Virus record (IMG/VR): IMGVR_UViG_3300009285_004574
Coordinates: 1-22,571 of that record
Origin: a virus
Length of the DNA: 22,571 nt
Direction: 5' to 3' (one strand)
Positions 13,968-19,978 of the stretch are shown piece by piece. The position numbers and the translations under genes were made by a program. Position 1 is the first letter of the stretch. Every line of letters starts with the position of its first letter. The notes beneath the pieces were generated by a model, which saw only the letters and a list, made by a program, of their open reading frames with translations, was not told the DNA's origin and searched no databases.

Positions 13968-14463
13968 CTGCCGTCCGCTCGTCGTGCAGGTCCACGTCGT
14001 GCCGCTCCGCCCACTGCCCCAGTTCCTTCGCCGCCTGCTGCTCGTGGGCCCGCAGCTCACTCAGAAGGCCGTCGTCAACCTTGTACTCGTCAACGACCTG
14101 GAAGTCATCCCCCCGCCCGATGCCTTTCACCTGATGCACCAGGAGGCCGGACTGGCCGCCGGGGATGCCCTGCATCTGCGGGTCGGCTGCCCGCTCCTCG
14201 ATCACCTGCTGCATGCGGCGCCACCGGTCGTGTAGGGCGGCCACCCGCCGGCCCTTCTGGGCAATGGCGTATCGCTCGACGCGTGCGGCGAACTCGGCAA
14301 TCAGCTCATCGACCCGCCGCTGGAACTCAGGTTGCTTGCGCCAGTTGTAGAGGGTGCGGACGCAGATGCCGACCTGCTTCGCAATCTCCTCGTCGCTCAA
14401 CCTGTCCTCGGCCGCGAGCTTTGCAGCCTCCTCGGCTCTATATGTCATGCGAAAGGCGGGCAT
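13855..14463 (-). CDS. terS: Terminase small subunit
   Basis: 202 residues. The N-terminal part MTYRAEEAAKLAAEDRLSDEEIAKQVGICVRTLYNWRK is a helix-turn-helix typical of small terminase DNA-binding domains. A long helical oligomerisation region follows (EFQRRVDELIAEFAARVERYAIAQKGRRVAALHDRW), and an acidic C terminus that would bind the large subunit. The start is set at ATG 14461-14463; the in-frame ATG at 14446-14448 is also possible, and neither has a strong ribosome site. It recognises the packaging start on phage DNA. Its end overlaps the start of the large subunit gene. It is the first gene of the late block, following the tRNA region. Confidence 0.82.
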   Translation of the reverse strand: MPAFRMTYRAEEAAKLAAEDRLSDEEIAKQVGICVRTLYNWRKQPEFQRRVDELIAEFAARVERYAIAQKGRRVAALHDRWRRMQQVIEERAADPQMQGIPGGQSGLLVHQVKGIGRGDDFQVVDEYKVDDGLLSELRAHEQQAAKELGQWAERHDVDLHDERTADDFDARLADLAARICGVAAEPAEGDEGRIPGGPDAPG

Positions 14464-14490
14464 CTGCCTGCAATTCCCTGCAACTTGAAG

Positions 14491-14524
14491 TGCCAGGGCG
14501 GGGAGCGCCGGCCCCGCCCTGGCA
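14491..14524 (-). other. 13-bp perfect stem-loop upstream of terS
   Basis: TGCCAGGGCGGGG at 14491-14503 pairs exactly with 14512-14524 across an 8-base loop. It lies 28 bases before the terS start in the mRNA. There is no T-run, so intrinsic termination is unlikely. It may protect the 5' end of late mRNA or belong to the packaging site. Confidence 0.65.
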
Positions 14525-14725
14525 CGGGCCGCGGAAGGAGACCAACGCGGCCCGAGGTCTGATCTCCGGCTCGGTGTGCTTCGGAGGCGCGCGTGCCGTC
14601 GGGTCCGTCCGCCGGACGGTGCGCACCGCCCCCGTCGCGCATCCTAATGGGCGCCAGCACGGCACGGGCCGAAGCGGCGCCGGCGCAGGTGAAGGGCGAG
14701 GTAGGAGCATGGCACTCCTGGAATC

Positions 14726-14764
14726 GCGAAGGGCCGGCCTCATCGAGACCAGCCCTTCGCTTTT
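14726..14764 (+). terminator. Terminator-like hairpin for plus-strand transcription
   Basis: GCGAAGGGC (14726-14734) pairs with GCCCTTCGC (14752-14760) and is followed on the plus strand by TTTT (14761-14764). That is the form of an intrinsic terminator, though the T-run is short. No plus-strand gene precedes it, so it would stop antisense transcripts before they enter the tRNA gene. In the minus direction no T-run follows, so late transcription would not stop here. Confidence 0.45.
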
Positions 14765-14815
14765 GCGCCCGCCAGCCATGGCACGCGCCCTGCCGCTATC
14801 GCGGCCCTGTAGTGA

Positions 14816-14888
14816 GGGCGGGGGCAGGACTCGAACCTGCGCCCTCCTGGTTATGAGCCAGGCTCGCTACCAACTGCGCTACCCCGCC
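14816..14888 (-). tRNA. tRNA with anticodon CAU (tRNA-Met, or Ile2)
   Basis: A full cloverleaf on the minus strand. Acceptor stem GGCGGGG/CCCCGCC (7 bp), D arm GCGC-AGTTGGTA-GCGA (last pair mismatched), anticodon stem CCTGG/CCAGG with loop CTCATAA, so anticodon CAT, a 5-base variable loop, and T arm GCAGG-TTCGAGT-CCTGC. The 3' CCA is not encoded. The anticodon stem lacks the three G-C pairs of initiator tRNA, so it is an elongator Met or a lysidine-modified Ile2 tRNA. The base at position 73 would be C, whereas A is usual for these tRNAs. A strong promoter lies 37 bases upstream. Confidence 0.93.
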
Positions 14889-14924
14889 ATGTGAGGTGGT
14901 ATCCACAACGCGCCCCACGATACC

Positions 14925-14953
14925 ATCCTACTGCAACTCTGCCCGCGTGTCAA
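14925..14953 (-). promoter_or_regulatory. Sigma-70-type promoter driving the tRNA and probably the late genes
   Basis: On the minus strand, TTGACA (14948-14953) and TAGGAT (14925-14930) are separated by exactly 17 bases. The -35 box is perfect and the -10 box keeps T, A and the final T. It lies in the short gap between the ASCH gene stop (14959) and the tRNA (5' end 14888). It is the best promoter match found in the window. Confidence 0.72.
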
Positions 14954-14958
14954 GCCCC

Positions 14959-15495
14959 TCATCTCATGTACACCCCGTCTACCGGTTCCTCCTGATACTG
15001 TGCCCACACGCTATCGGGGCACTCCCACTGCCACAGGCGCTGCATGCCACGGGCCGGTATCGGATGAGGCAGGCGCAGGAGCGGCCCCGAGAGGAACCAC
15101 CCGAAGCGCCCGGCCCGGTAGTCACCGAAAGCCATTTCCTCGAACGACAGGCCAGAGACCCAGGCAGAGGCCACGCGTTGGATGCCGAACGCACCGAAAC
15201 CCAGGGTGCTGGTCGCCTTGCAGTCCTGCAACGTGGCGATGGCGACAACGGCTCCGAGGGGCAAGTCCGGCAGGCCGATACCGCTGTCGCGAAGCACCTC
15301 ACCGATACGGTTGCGCAGACCCGTCAGGTGGCGTGCAGTCACAAGTGCCTTCGCCGAAGCAGGCATTTGCTTCGCCGCGTGGATGACAAGCGGTCCGCGG
15401 TAGCCGGTGCTCCACGAACGCGTCTCGATGCACTTGGCGCCGATGGCAACGAGTGTAGCCCACGGCTGTGTCAACGACAGGCACGGGATATTCAT
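14959..15495 (-). CDS. ASCH-domain protein
   Basis: 178 residues. The N terminus MNIPCLSLTQPWATLVAIG, then AKCIETRSWSTGYRGPLVIHAAK, is the classical ASCH domain opening (L-x-x-x-Q-P-W...G-x-K-x-x-E-x-R-x-W...Y-R-G-x-L-x-I-H-A-A). The later GAVVAIATLQDC and FGDYRAGRFGWFLS are the following strands of the beta barrel. ASCH domains resemble PUA domains and are thought to bind RNA or nucleotides; some are RNases or amidohydrolases. AGGAGG lies before the ATG (15493-15495). It is the last gene before the tRNA/promoter region. The phage role is unknown; acting on RNA or modified nucleosides is plausible. Confidence 0.83.
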   Translation of the reverse strand: MNIPCLSLTQPWATLVAIGAKCIETRSWSTGYRGPLVIHAAKQMPASAKALVTARHLTGLRNRIGEVLRDSGIGLPDLPLGAVVAIATLQDCKATSTLGFGAFGIQRVASAWVSGLSFEEMAFGDYRAGRFGWFLSGPLLRLPHPIPARGMQRLWQWECPDSVWAQYQEEPVDGVYMR

Positions 15496-15521
15496 AGCCT
15501 ACTCCTCCTGCCTTTCGGCAC

Positions 15522-15929
15522 TTACTGAAAGATCCCGCCCTCGAACAGCCACTGCTGCCAGCGGTCGGCCAGGTCGCACTGGGCCGGCGACACCCGCAGC
15601 TTCACCCGATTACCCCGCAGGTCCGCGAGCTCCGGTGCCGAGCCGCCGGCATCCCCGTGCAGGCACCCCACCATCTCGCCGGCAGCCGGCAGCAGCACCT
15701 CGTCGTAGATGCGCGAGTCGATGTTGGCGGCAGTCACCACGGCACGGTGGAGCCAGGCGCGCACCTGCCCTTCGGTGCGGCCCATAGCGGCCGCGATACA
15801 GAGCGTGCTCGCCCCGTCGATGCGGTCCTCGATGATGCGGCACTCCCGGCCCGTGCAGCCGGCTACGCGCAGCAGCGCGTCCAGATGAGACATGCGTCCG
15901 TGGCTCAGCACCGGTCGCGTTCCGAGCAT
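15522..15929 (-). CDS. HTH protein, candidate late-gene regulator
   Basis: 135 residues. The start is ATG 15927-15929, with GGAGG 9 bases upstream. Residues about 25-60, CTGRECRIIEDRIDGASTLC then IAAAMGRTEGQVRAWLHRAV, look like the helix-turn-helix of sigma-70 region 4 and related activators. The rest is mixed, with an acidic/helical part (SRIYDEVLLPAAGEMVG) and a C-terminal basic strand (RGNRVKLRVSP). Small HTH proteins of this kind just ahead of terminase genes (ArpU and RinA types) activate late transcription, and the promoter at 14925 is close downstream. The HTH is visible in the sequence; the regulatory target is inferred from order only. Confidence 0.6.
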   Translation of the reverse strand: MLGTRPVLSHGRMSHLDALLRVAGCTGRECRIIEDRIDGASTLCIAAAMGRTEGQVRAWLHRAVVTAANIDSRIYDEVLLPAAGEMVGCLHGDAGGSAPELADLRGNRVKLRVSPAQCDLADRWQQWLFEGGIFQ

Positions 15930-15932
15930 CCC

Positions 15933-16249
15933 CTACAGCCTCCGATCTGCCGGCTCCGCCTCGGGTGCCGGCTCCGTCTCGCCTTTCTCCTCCGGCAGGG
16001 GACCCAGGTCCTCGAAGCCGGCCCACCACAGCATGGTATTGACGACCACGCCGCGGCGATTAGGGCGCTTTGGCAGGGCTCCATCCCCTCCACGAGCACC
16101 AGCACACCCATCGCCTCGATGATGGCCACGCGCTCGGACTGCACCGACTGCGGCGGCATGCGCACCCACTGAGGGCGTACCACGTGCCCGACGAACGGCT
16201 CCAAGAACTGGTGCTCTTCGCGCGGCAGCTCGTCCGGCTTGCGCCTCAT
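15933..16249 (-). CDS. Small unknown protein with apparent frameshift
   Basis: Starting at ATG 16247-16249 (ATGA overlap with the upstream gene) the frame reads MRRKPDELPREEHQFLEPFV and on to VLVLVEGMEP. Beyond about 16076 this frame loses normal codon use (many AGG, AGA, TGT) and runs to 15905 inside the next gene. The -1 frame continues sensibly as LPKRPNRRGVVVNTMLWWAG, then FEDLGPLPEEKGE and an acidic tail, stopping with TAG at 15933-15935, four bases before the next start. The whole would be 105 residues. No standard slippery heptamer is visible near the switch, so a one-base sequence error or true mutation is likelier than programmed frameshifting. Function unknown. Confidence 0.55.
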
Positions 16250-16485
16250 CTCGCCCACCGGTGCCATGCCCACGCCAAGCCGGCCCATACCAGCGCTGAG
16301 ACGACCGAGGCGAGCAGGCAGCCGCGGCACGCCGGGACCCCGCCCTCGTCGCGTAGCTCCTCTCCCGCCGGCGGGCTGGGCAGCCTGGGCAGGCACGCCG
16401 CCAACATCAGGCCGGCCTCTCGCTCCACCCGCGCGAAGTCCCGGGCCCTGGCCGGTCTCACCCAGTGCGTTGCGCGTAGCTTCAT
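16246..16485 (-). CDS. Small protein with C-terminal membrane segment
   Basis: 79 residues, starting ATG 16483-16485 with GGAGG 8 bases upstream. The N half is basic (MKLRATHWVRPARARDFARVE) and the C end is one hydrophobic segment (LLASVVSALVWAGLAWAWHRW), preceded by ACRGC. It may be tail-anchored, with the basic part in the cytoplasm. It overlaps both neighbours by ATGA. Function unknown; with the next gene upstream it forms a pair of small membrane proteins. Confidence 0.6.
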   Translation of the reverse strand: MKLRATHWVRPARARDFARVEREAGLMLAACLPRLPSPPAGEELRDEGGVPACRGCLLASVVSALVWAGLAWAWHRWAR

Positions 16486-16775
16486 CGCGACCACCTCCCC
16501 CACGCGTAGCCGACCACGCCGGCCACCCAGGCATACAGGCCCATGCCAATGCCGGTCCGGCGCATCACCGGCGCCAGCTCGCGCGGCATCTGCGGACCGT
16601 CTGCCAGCAGCCACGCCACCAGGCACCCGAGCAGGACGAGGCCGGCCATGATAGCGGCCATCGCCACGACGAGCACCGCCCCGTAGCCGGCCGCCTCTCG
16701 CAGTCCCGGCAGGATGCTTCCTGCCGGCTGGTCACCGGGCAGCGGCTCTACTCGAAACCGCGTTACCGTGCTCAT
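16482..16775 (-). CDS. Small protein with two membrane segments
   Basis: 97 residues. A soluble N part (MSTVTRFRVEPLPGDQPAG) is followed by a first hydrophobic segment (about 31-56, YGAVLVVAMAAIMAGLVLLG and on) and a second (about 73-92, TGIGMGLYAWVAGVVGYAWG) with a short basic end. The topology is like a small holin, but no endolysin gene is nearby and it sits in the replication operon, so another membrane function, such as host takeover, is as likely. Coupled to both neighbours by ATGA overlaps. Confidence 0.6.
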   Translation of the reverse strand: MSTVTRFRVEPLPGDQPAGSILPGLREAAGYGAVLVVAMAAIMAGLVLLGCLVAWLLADGPQMPRELAPVMRRTGIGMGLYAWVAGVVGYAWGRWSR

Positions 16776-17035
16776 AGCATCCCCTTCACGCGCTTATAGG
16801 CGAGCGCCACCAGCTCCTCGAAGTCCTCCTGCGGGGGCAGCCCCGGCGCCTCCGGCATCCGGAACGCCACGAACATCCCGATGCCGGACGCCGGCTGACG
16901 CACCCCCAACAGCGGCAGCGTCTCCAGCGTCCGCAATAGGCCGTAGACCGCCGTGTCACGATCCTGGTCGGACGCCAACAGTGCCGATGCCCGTCTGCTC
17001 AGCCGCACCGCGGCGGCGTTCCAATGCTGTGCCAT
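16772..17035 (-). CDS. Small unknown soluble protein
   Basis: 87 residues, starting at ATG 17033-17035, which overlaps the RusA-like gene stop (TGATG). It begins MAQHWNAAAVRLSRRASALL, has a helical N half, a middle with FVAFRMPEAPG, and ends with a helix (DFEELVALAYKRVKGML). No Cys, no membrane segment and no familiar motif. Its place in a tightly coupled early operon suggests a real gene; the function is unknown. Confidence 0.55.
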   Translation of the reverse strand: MAQHWNAAAVRLSRRASALLASDQDRDTAVYGLLRTLETLPLLGVRQPASGIGMFVAFRMPEAPGLPPQEDFEELVALAYKRVKGML

Positions 17036-17406
17036 CAAAGCTCCTCGACCGTGAAGACGACCTCCTCACGGCCTTTCCAGCAGGCGCCAGTCTCCTGCGT
17101 CACCCCGCCGAGCCGCTGCAGCCACTTCGGGCCGTCATCAGGCGTCAACGCGTCCACGAACACCCCGTCGATGAGGGGCTTGCACCCGCCGACGATGTTC
17201 CCCAGGTCCATCGAGCGCCCGCGCCGGCAGTGGATGGAGAGCCGCACCGGCCCCGTCGCGACCGGCTTGCCGGCGGCCAGCCAGGCGGCCCGGGCCACCT
17301 CACGCGCGGTCCCGTGCAGGTCACTCCGGGAGAACCGGTTCGCGCTCTTCACCCGGTTCTCCGATGTACGGTTCGGGTCGAACGGGATCACGATGCGGAT
17401 GGCCAT
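17035..17406 (-). CDS. RusA-like Holliday junction resolvase / endonuclease
   Basis: 123 residues, started at ATG 17404-17406 (TGATG with the previous stop). The N terminus MAIRIVIPFDPNRTSENRVK, with a strand then N-rich loop, and the segment DLGNIVGGCKPLID (67-80) followed by ALTPDD (86-91) match the RusA plan D-x-x-N...K...D...DD, with likely metal ligands D67, D80 and D90/D91. RusA enzymes form dimers and cut four-way DNA junctions; phages use them to resolve recombination or branched replication intermediates before packaging. The neighbouring RecT and DnaB genes fit. The first metal motif reads D-x-G-N rather than the usual D-x-D-N. Confidence 0.72.
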   Translation of the reverse strand: MAIRIVIPFDPNRTSENRVKSANRFSRSDLHGTAREVARAAWLAAGKPVATGPVRLSIHCRRGRSMDLGNIVGGCKPLIDGVFVDALTPDDGPKWLQRLGGVTQETGACWKGREEVVFTVEEL

Positions 17407-17591
17407 CACTCGCCCACCCTCCCGAGTGGTGGCCCCTCTGGCTCCGGTTCATCTCTCGCCTCGCTCCGGAACCGCACCCACTCCATGCGGAGCGCATCGA
17501 GCTCCGGGAACACGTAGGGCGTCCGAAGCACCGCCTGCACTGCGGCCAGCAGTTCTGGGGGCACCTGTTGCGTCTCACTCATCTCCATCAT
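17406..17591 (-). CDS. Small unknown protein between DnaB and RusA-like genes
   Basis: 61 residues. The start is ATG 17589-17591, 6 bases after GGAGG inside the end of the helicase gene; later ATGs at 17588 and 17582 are less well placed. After MMEMSETQQVPPELLAAVQA it has one helix followed by LRMEWVRFRSEAR and an acidic Pro-rich end. It overlaps the helicase gene by 17 bases and the RusA-like gene by one. Possibly a small replisome-associated protein, but nothing shows this. Confidence 0.5.
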   Translation of the reverse strand: MMEMSETQQVPPELLAAVQAVLRTPYVFPELDALRMEWVRFRSEARDEPEPEGPPLGRVGE

Positions 17592-18936
17592 CGCGCTCCT
17601 CCGCGTCGATGAATTTGGCCTGCGCCGGCAGGAAGGTGAGCGGCACCCACGCCGGCCCACCGTGCCGCGCCTTGCCGACGATCAGTTTGCACGGGTCCTT
17701 GTCCGGCACCGCCTCACCCTTCGGGCGGTAGTACGAGGGCCGGAACAGCAGGCCGACGAACGCGGCGTTCTCCTCAATGCGCCCCGACTGGCGCACGTCA
17801 GCCATGTTCGGACGCTTATCGTCACGGCGCTCCACATCGCGGGAGAGCTGTGTCACCGCCACCACCGGCAGGTTCAGGTTGTCGGCCACCGAAAGGAGGC
17901 CGTCCACGATTGACGAGACCTTGTGCGTCTCGTTCTCGTGCGGCCCGTCGCACGCCATGCGCTGGATGTAGTCCACGACCACCATGTCGAGGCCAGTCTC
18001 CCGCAGGGCCCGGCGCGCCTTCGACATCACGTAGCGCGGCGTAATCCCCCGGGTGTAGTCAATCCACACCTCGCCGCCGCCCTCGACGGCTCGCATCAGT
18101 GTGTTGGTGGCTTCGGCCAGGTCTGCCCAATGGCGGTCCTCCAGCCTGCCTGTCCGCAGGCGCCAGCTCTCAACGCCGGCTACCCCCTGATAGATGCGGT
18201 TTTCGAGCTGTTCCGCGTTCATCTCCAGGCTGAAGGCCAGCACCTTCCGGCCTTGCTGTGCGGCGCTGAGAGCGCAAGTCATCCACAGCGCGGTTTTCCC
18301 CATACCTGGCCTCCCGCCGATGACGTGGAGGTCTCCTCTCTGCCACCCCTGCGTCACGTCATCCAGCGCCCGCAGGCCGGACGGCACGCCACTGGTCCCC
18401 CGCGGCTGCTCCTTCAGACGCTCATATCGCGACAGCGCCTGCTCTGCCATCCCCGCCAGGCCGATGACGCCCACCGTCTCCCGGCGCCGCTCGATTGCGT
18501 CAATAGCGGCCGCCACACGGGCCACCACGGCACCCGCGTCATCCACGTCACCGAAGCACTCCTCGACTGCATCCGTCGCCACGCCGATCAGCCGGCGCAG
18601 GACCGCCTTCTGCTCCACGATGCGGGCGTAGAACTGCACGTGCGCTGCGGTCGGTATCTGGTCAAGCAAGGCCGCCAGGTATGGGCGGCCGCCAGCCTGC
18701 TCAAGCTGTCCGCGGGTTTCCAGTTCGTTGCCGAGCGTAGTGAGGTCCACCGGTTCGTTCCGGTCCGAGAGGTCCGCCGCCGCCCGGAAGATGAGCTTGT
18801 GCGCCTCCCGGTAGAAGTCATCCGAGCGCAGCACCTCGCACGCCTTCTCGATGGCACTGCCCTCGAGCAGCATGGCCCCGAGTGTGGCCTGCTCGGCCTC
18901 CAACGACTGCGGTGGAACGTGCGCGGCCCGCAGCAT
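17575..18936 (-). CDS. dnaB: Replicative DNA helicase, DnaB type
   Basis: 453 residues, normal for DnaB. The N-terminal domain opens PPQSLEAEQATLGAML with the standard PxxxEAExxxLGxxL, and continues FYREAHKLIFRA, QIPTAAHVQFYARIV. A linker helix region leads to the RecA-type ATPase: Walker A GGRPGMGKT (207-215), SLEMNAEQL, Walker B MVVVDYIQ (318-325), and the DNA-binding/arginine-finger region TQLSRDVERRDDKRPNMADV, then RQSGRIEENA. It unwinds DNA at the phage fork as a hexamer. The start overlaps the initiator stop as TGATG, so initiator and helicase are made together, and the initiator very likely loads it. Complete and with no odd residues. Confidence 0.94.
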   Translation of the reverse strand: MLRAAHVPPQSLEAEQATLGAMLLEGSAIEKACEVLRSDDFYREAHKLIFRAAADLSDRNEPVDLTTLGNELETRGQLEQAGGRPYLAALLDQIPTAAHVQFYARIVEQKAVLRRLIGVATDAVEECFGDVDDAGAVVARVAAAIDAIERRRETVGVIGLAGMAEQALSRYERLKEQPRGTSGVPSGLRALDDVTQGWQRGDLHVIGGRPGMGKTALWMTCALSAAQQGRKVLAFSLEMNAEQLENRIYQGVAGVESWRLRTGRLEDRHWADLAEATNTLMRAVEGGGEVWIDYTRGITPRYVMSKARRALRETGLDMVVVDYIQRMACDGPHENETHKVSSIVDGLLSVADNLNLPVVAVTQLSRDVERRDDKRPNMADVRQSGRIEENAAFVGLLFRPSYYRPKGEAVPDKDPCKLIVGKARHGGPAWVPLTFLPAQAKFIDAEERDDGDE

Positions 18937-19910
18937 CAGCCTGCCCCTCCCGGTATGCCCCGCTCCGCCCGGATCTTGCGATACATGGCGCGGTTTTCCC
19001 GCTCTTCCTGCTCCAGGTCGATCAGGCCGGGAACCCTTGCGGGTTCGGCGTTGCGCCTGGCCTCCTCCATCCTGCCGCGAACCGCCTCCACGAAGTACCC
19101 CCGTGGGTTATCAAAGCGCTTGCCGGCATTCGCCATCGCCGTTGCGGCGGCCAGCATGACGTCGGCCACCTCCGTGCCGGCCTTCTCGTGTTGCTTGGCC
19201 ACCTGGCCAATTGTCACGAACCGTTGCCGCGCGGATAGGGATGACCACTCGGGCAGTTCGCTGAGCGTTTGATCCAGCAGCCGCCGCTGCTCCGGCGTCA
19301 GGATGCCGATGTAGGGTTCGGTGCGCTGTGTCTCATGCATCCGTGGGGGGGTAGGGGGGGACGTCTCCGACTCCGACTCCGACTCCGACTCCGACTCCGA
19401 CTCCGACTCCGACTCCGACTCCGTACAAGTATGCACGCCATTGCTAACAGTTGCAGGCGCTTGCTCAGCATTGCACAGGCTTGCATCCGTTTGCGCGGGC
19501 TTGCATGCGTTTGCATCAGCTTGCTTACCCTTCCATCTCGCGTTGGCCGCATCGCGCCTCACGTCCGAGAGGGTGCGGCCATCCTCGGTGGGGTACTTGC
19601 TCACCTCGGATGTCAAGCTCTGGTGTCGTGTCCACGACACCAGCCGTAGATATGCACGCGCGCCAACCCGGTATCGCGTCACGAGGCCATGCGCCTCCAG
19701 CTCATCTAGAGCGCCTGAAACCTCGGCAGGTGAGATGCTCTCCAGCATGAGCGGGAAGCACAGGGCCCGAACGACGGGGGGGTCTGCCATGTAGCGCCCG
19801 GTGTCATCAGCACTCACCAGCAGGCGCGTGAACAGAAGCTGCGCCACTGGGCTGCAAGCATTCAGGTTCGGCGACGTAATGATGGACGCGCGAAGTATGC
19901 GGTCTGGCAC
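18936..19910 (-). CDS. Phage replication initiator / helicase loader with internal origin
   Basis: 324 residues, starting with GTG 19908-19910, with GGAGG 5 bases upstream. Residues 1-110 have the winged-helix pattern of phage replisome organisers: LLFTRLLVSADDTGRYMADP, SGALDELEAHGLVTRYRV, then YLRLVSWTRHQ. Residues about 127-200 are a low-complexity linker, including a Ser-Glu repeat (about 163-183) and Pro-rich TSPPTPP. The C part (about 205-300), with PEQRRLLDQTLSELPEWSSL and FDNPRGYFVEAVRGRMEEAR, is helical and probably contacts DnaB, whose gene follows with overlap. Like lambda O, the gene seems to carry the origin within its linker-coding DNA (repeats listed separately). The domain call is sound; the loader role is inferred from context. 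Confidence 0.8.
   Translation of the reverse strand: MPDRILRASIITSPNLNACSPVAQLLFTRLLVSADDTGRYMADPPVVRALCFPLMLESISPAEVSGALDELEAHGLVTRYRVGARAYLRLVSWTRHQSLTSEVSKYPTEDGRTLSDVRRDAANARWKGKQADANACKPAQTDASLCNAEQAPATVSNGVHTCTESESESESESESESESESETSPPTPPRMHETQRTEPYIGILTPEQRRLLDQTLSELPEWSSLSARQRFVTIGQVAKQHEKAGTEVADVMLAAATAMANAGKRFDNPRGYFVEAVRGRMEEARRNAEPARVPGLIDLEQEERENRAMYRKIRAERGIPGGAG
19345..19360 (+). repeat. Two G7 runs (possible G-quadruplex) at the candidate origin
   Basis: On the plus strand, seven G (19345-19351), TA, seven G (19354-19360). Four GGG tracts with short loops can be drawn, enough for a G-quadruplex. It codes for Pro-rich residues of the initiator on the minus strand. It lies next to the hexanucleotide repeat and the 10-bp motif array. 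Confidence 0.6.
19365..19423 (-). repeat. Hexanucleotide tandem repeat coding (Ser-Glu)n
   Basis: Nine perfect copies of CTCCGA on the plus strand (19365-19418) plus a five-base partial copy. On the minus strand it codes for alternating Ser and Glu in the initiator linker. Copies are identical at every base, so the repeat is recent or kept uniform; copy number is expected to vary by slippage in steps of two residues without changing frame. Confidence 0.9.
19431..19534 (-). repeat. 10-bp-phased GCAA motif array, candidate replication origin
   Basis: TTGC on the plus strand (GCAA on the minus) begins at 19441, 19451, 19461, 19471, 19481, 19491, 19501, 19511 and 19521: nine copies at exactly 10-bp spacing, with weaker ATGC and TTCC units at 19431 and 19531. 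On the minus strand most alternate copies are GCAAG, giving a 20-bp super-period over part of the array. Ten is not a multiple of three, so the protein sequence here is not repeated and the pattern must be kept at the DNA level. One helical turn spacing puts all sites on one face of DNA, as for initiator binding. Confidence 0.8.
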
Positions 19911-19934
19911 GTCGACCTCCGGTGCTGAAGGGAT

Positions 19935-19966
19935 GCCCGGCGGCCGGCATTCACCGGCCGCCGGGC
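19935..19966 (-). other. 13-bp perfect stem-loop between recT and the initiator gene
   Basis: GCCCGGCGGCCGG (19935-19947) pairs exactly with 19954-19966 across a 6-base loop. It occupies much of the 68-bp gap between the RecT-like stop (19979) and the initiator start (19910), upstream of the initiator ribosome site. No T-run follows. Beside it, CCGGGCTCGTAGTCG occurs twice (19961-19975 and 19992-20006), the second copy inside the end of the RecT-like gene, which looks like a small tandem duplication of 31 bp. Confidence 0.65.
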
Positions 19967-19978
19967 TCGTAGTCGCGT

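Larger units (their letters stand above)
14464..14815. other. Non-coding junction between tRNA and terS
   Basis: About 350 bases without a credible gene on either strand. It holds a 13-bp GC hairpin (14491-14524), a short CCGTCC/GGACGG hairpin near 14607-14621, a plus-strand terminator-like hairpin (14726-14764), two copies of GGCACGGGCCG (14521-14531 and 14661-14671), and two TGCAA motifs 10 bases apart at 14469-14473 and 14479-14483. Position beside terS makes it a candidate for the packaging site (cos or pac) and for leader RNA of the late transcript. Open frames here lack ribosome sites and have poor codon use. Confidence 0.45.

Noticed and set aside
14816-14888. tRNA gene as an integration (attachment) site
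   Set aside because: No integrase gene and no second copy of the tRNA 3' end are in the window, and the tRNA has its own promoter inside the phage operon.
12834-14894. 686-codon open frame on the plus strand over the terminase genes
   Set aside because: It is antisense to terL with its Walker motifs and to terS, and runs into the tRNA. No domain or ribosome site is seen.
15905-16549. 214-codon minus-strand frame as one gene
   Set aside because: Its first 100 codons are the wrong frame of the two small membrane-protein genes and its last part is the wrong frame of the small gene ending at 15933. Only the middle looks coding.
16482-16775. Holin
   Set aside because: Two membrane segments fit in general, but there is no endolysin gene nearby and the gene lies in the replication operon. 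Left as a membrane protein of unknown role.
19365-19534. CRISPR array
   Set aside because: The repeats are 6-bp tandem and 10-bp phased motifs within a coding sequence, without repeat-spacer structure.
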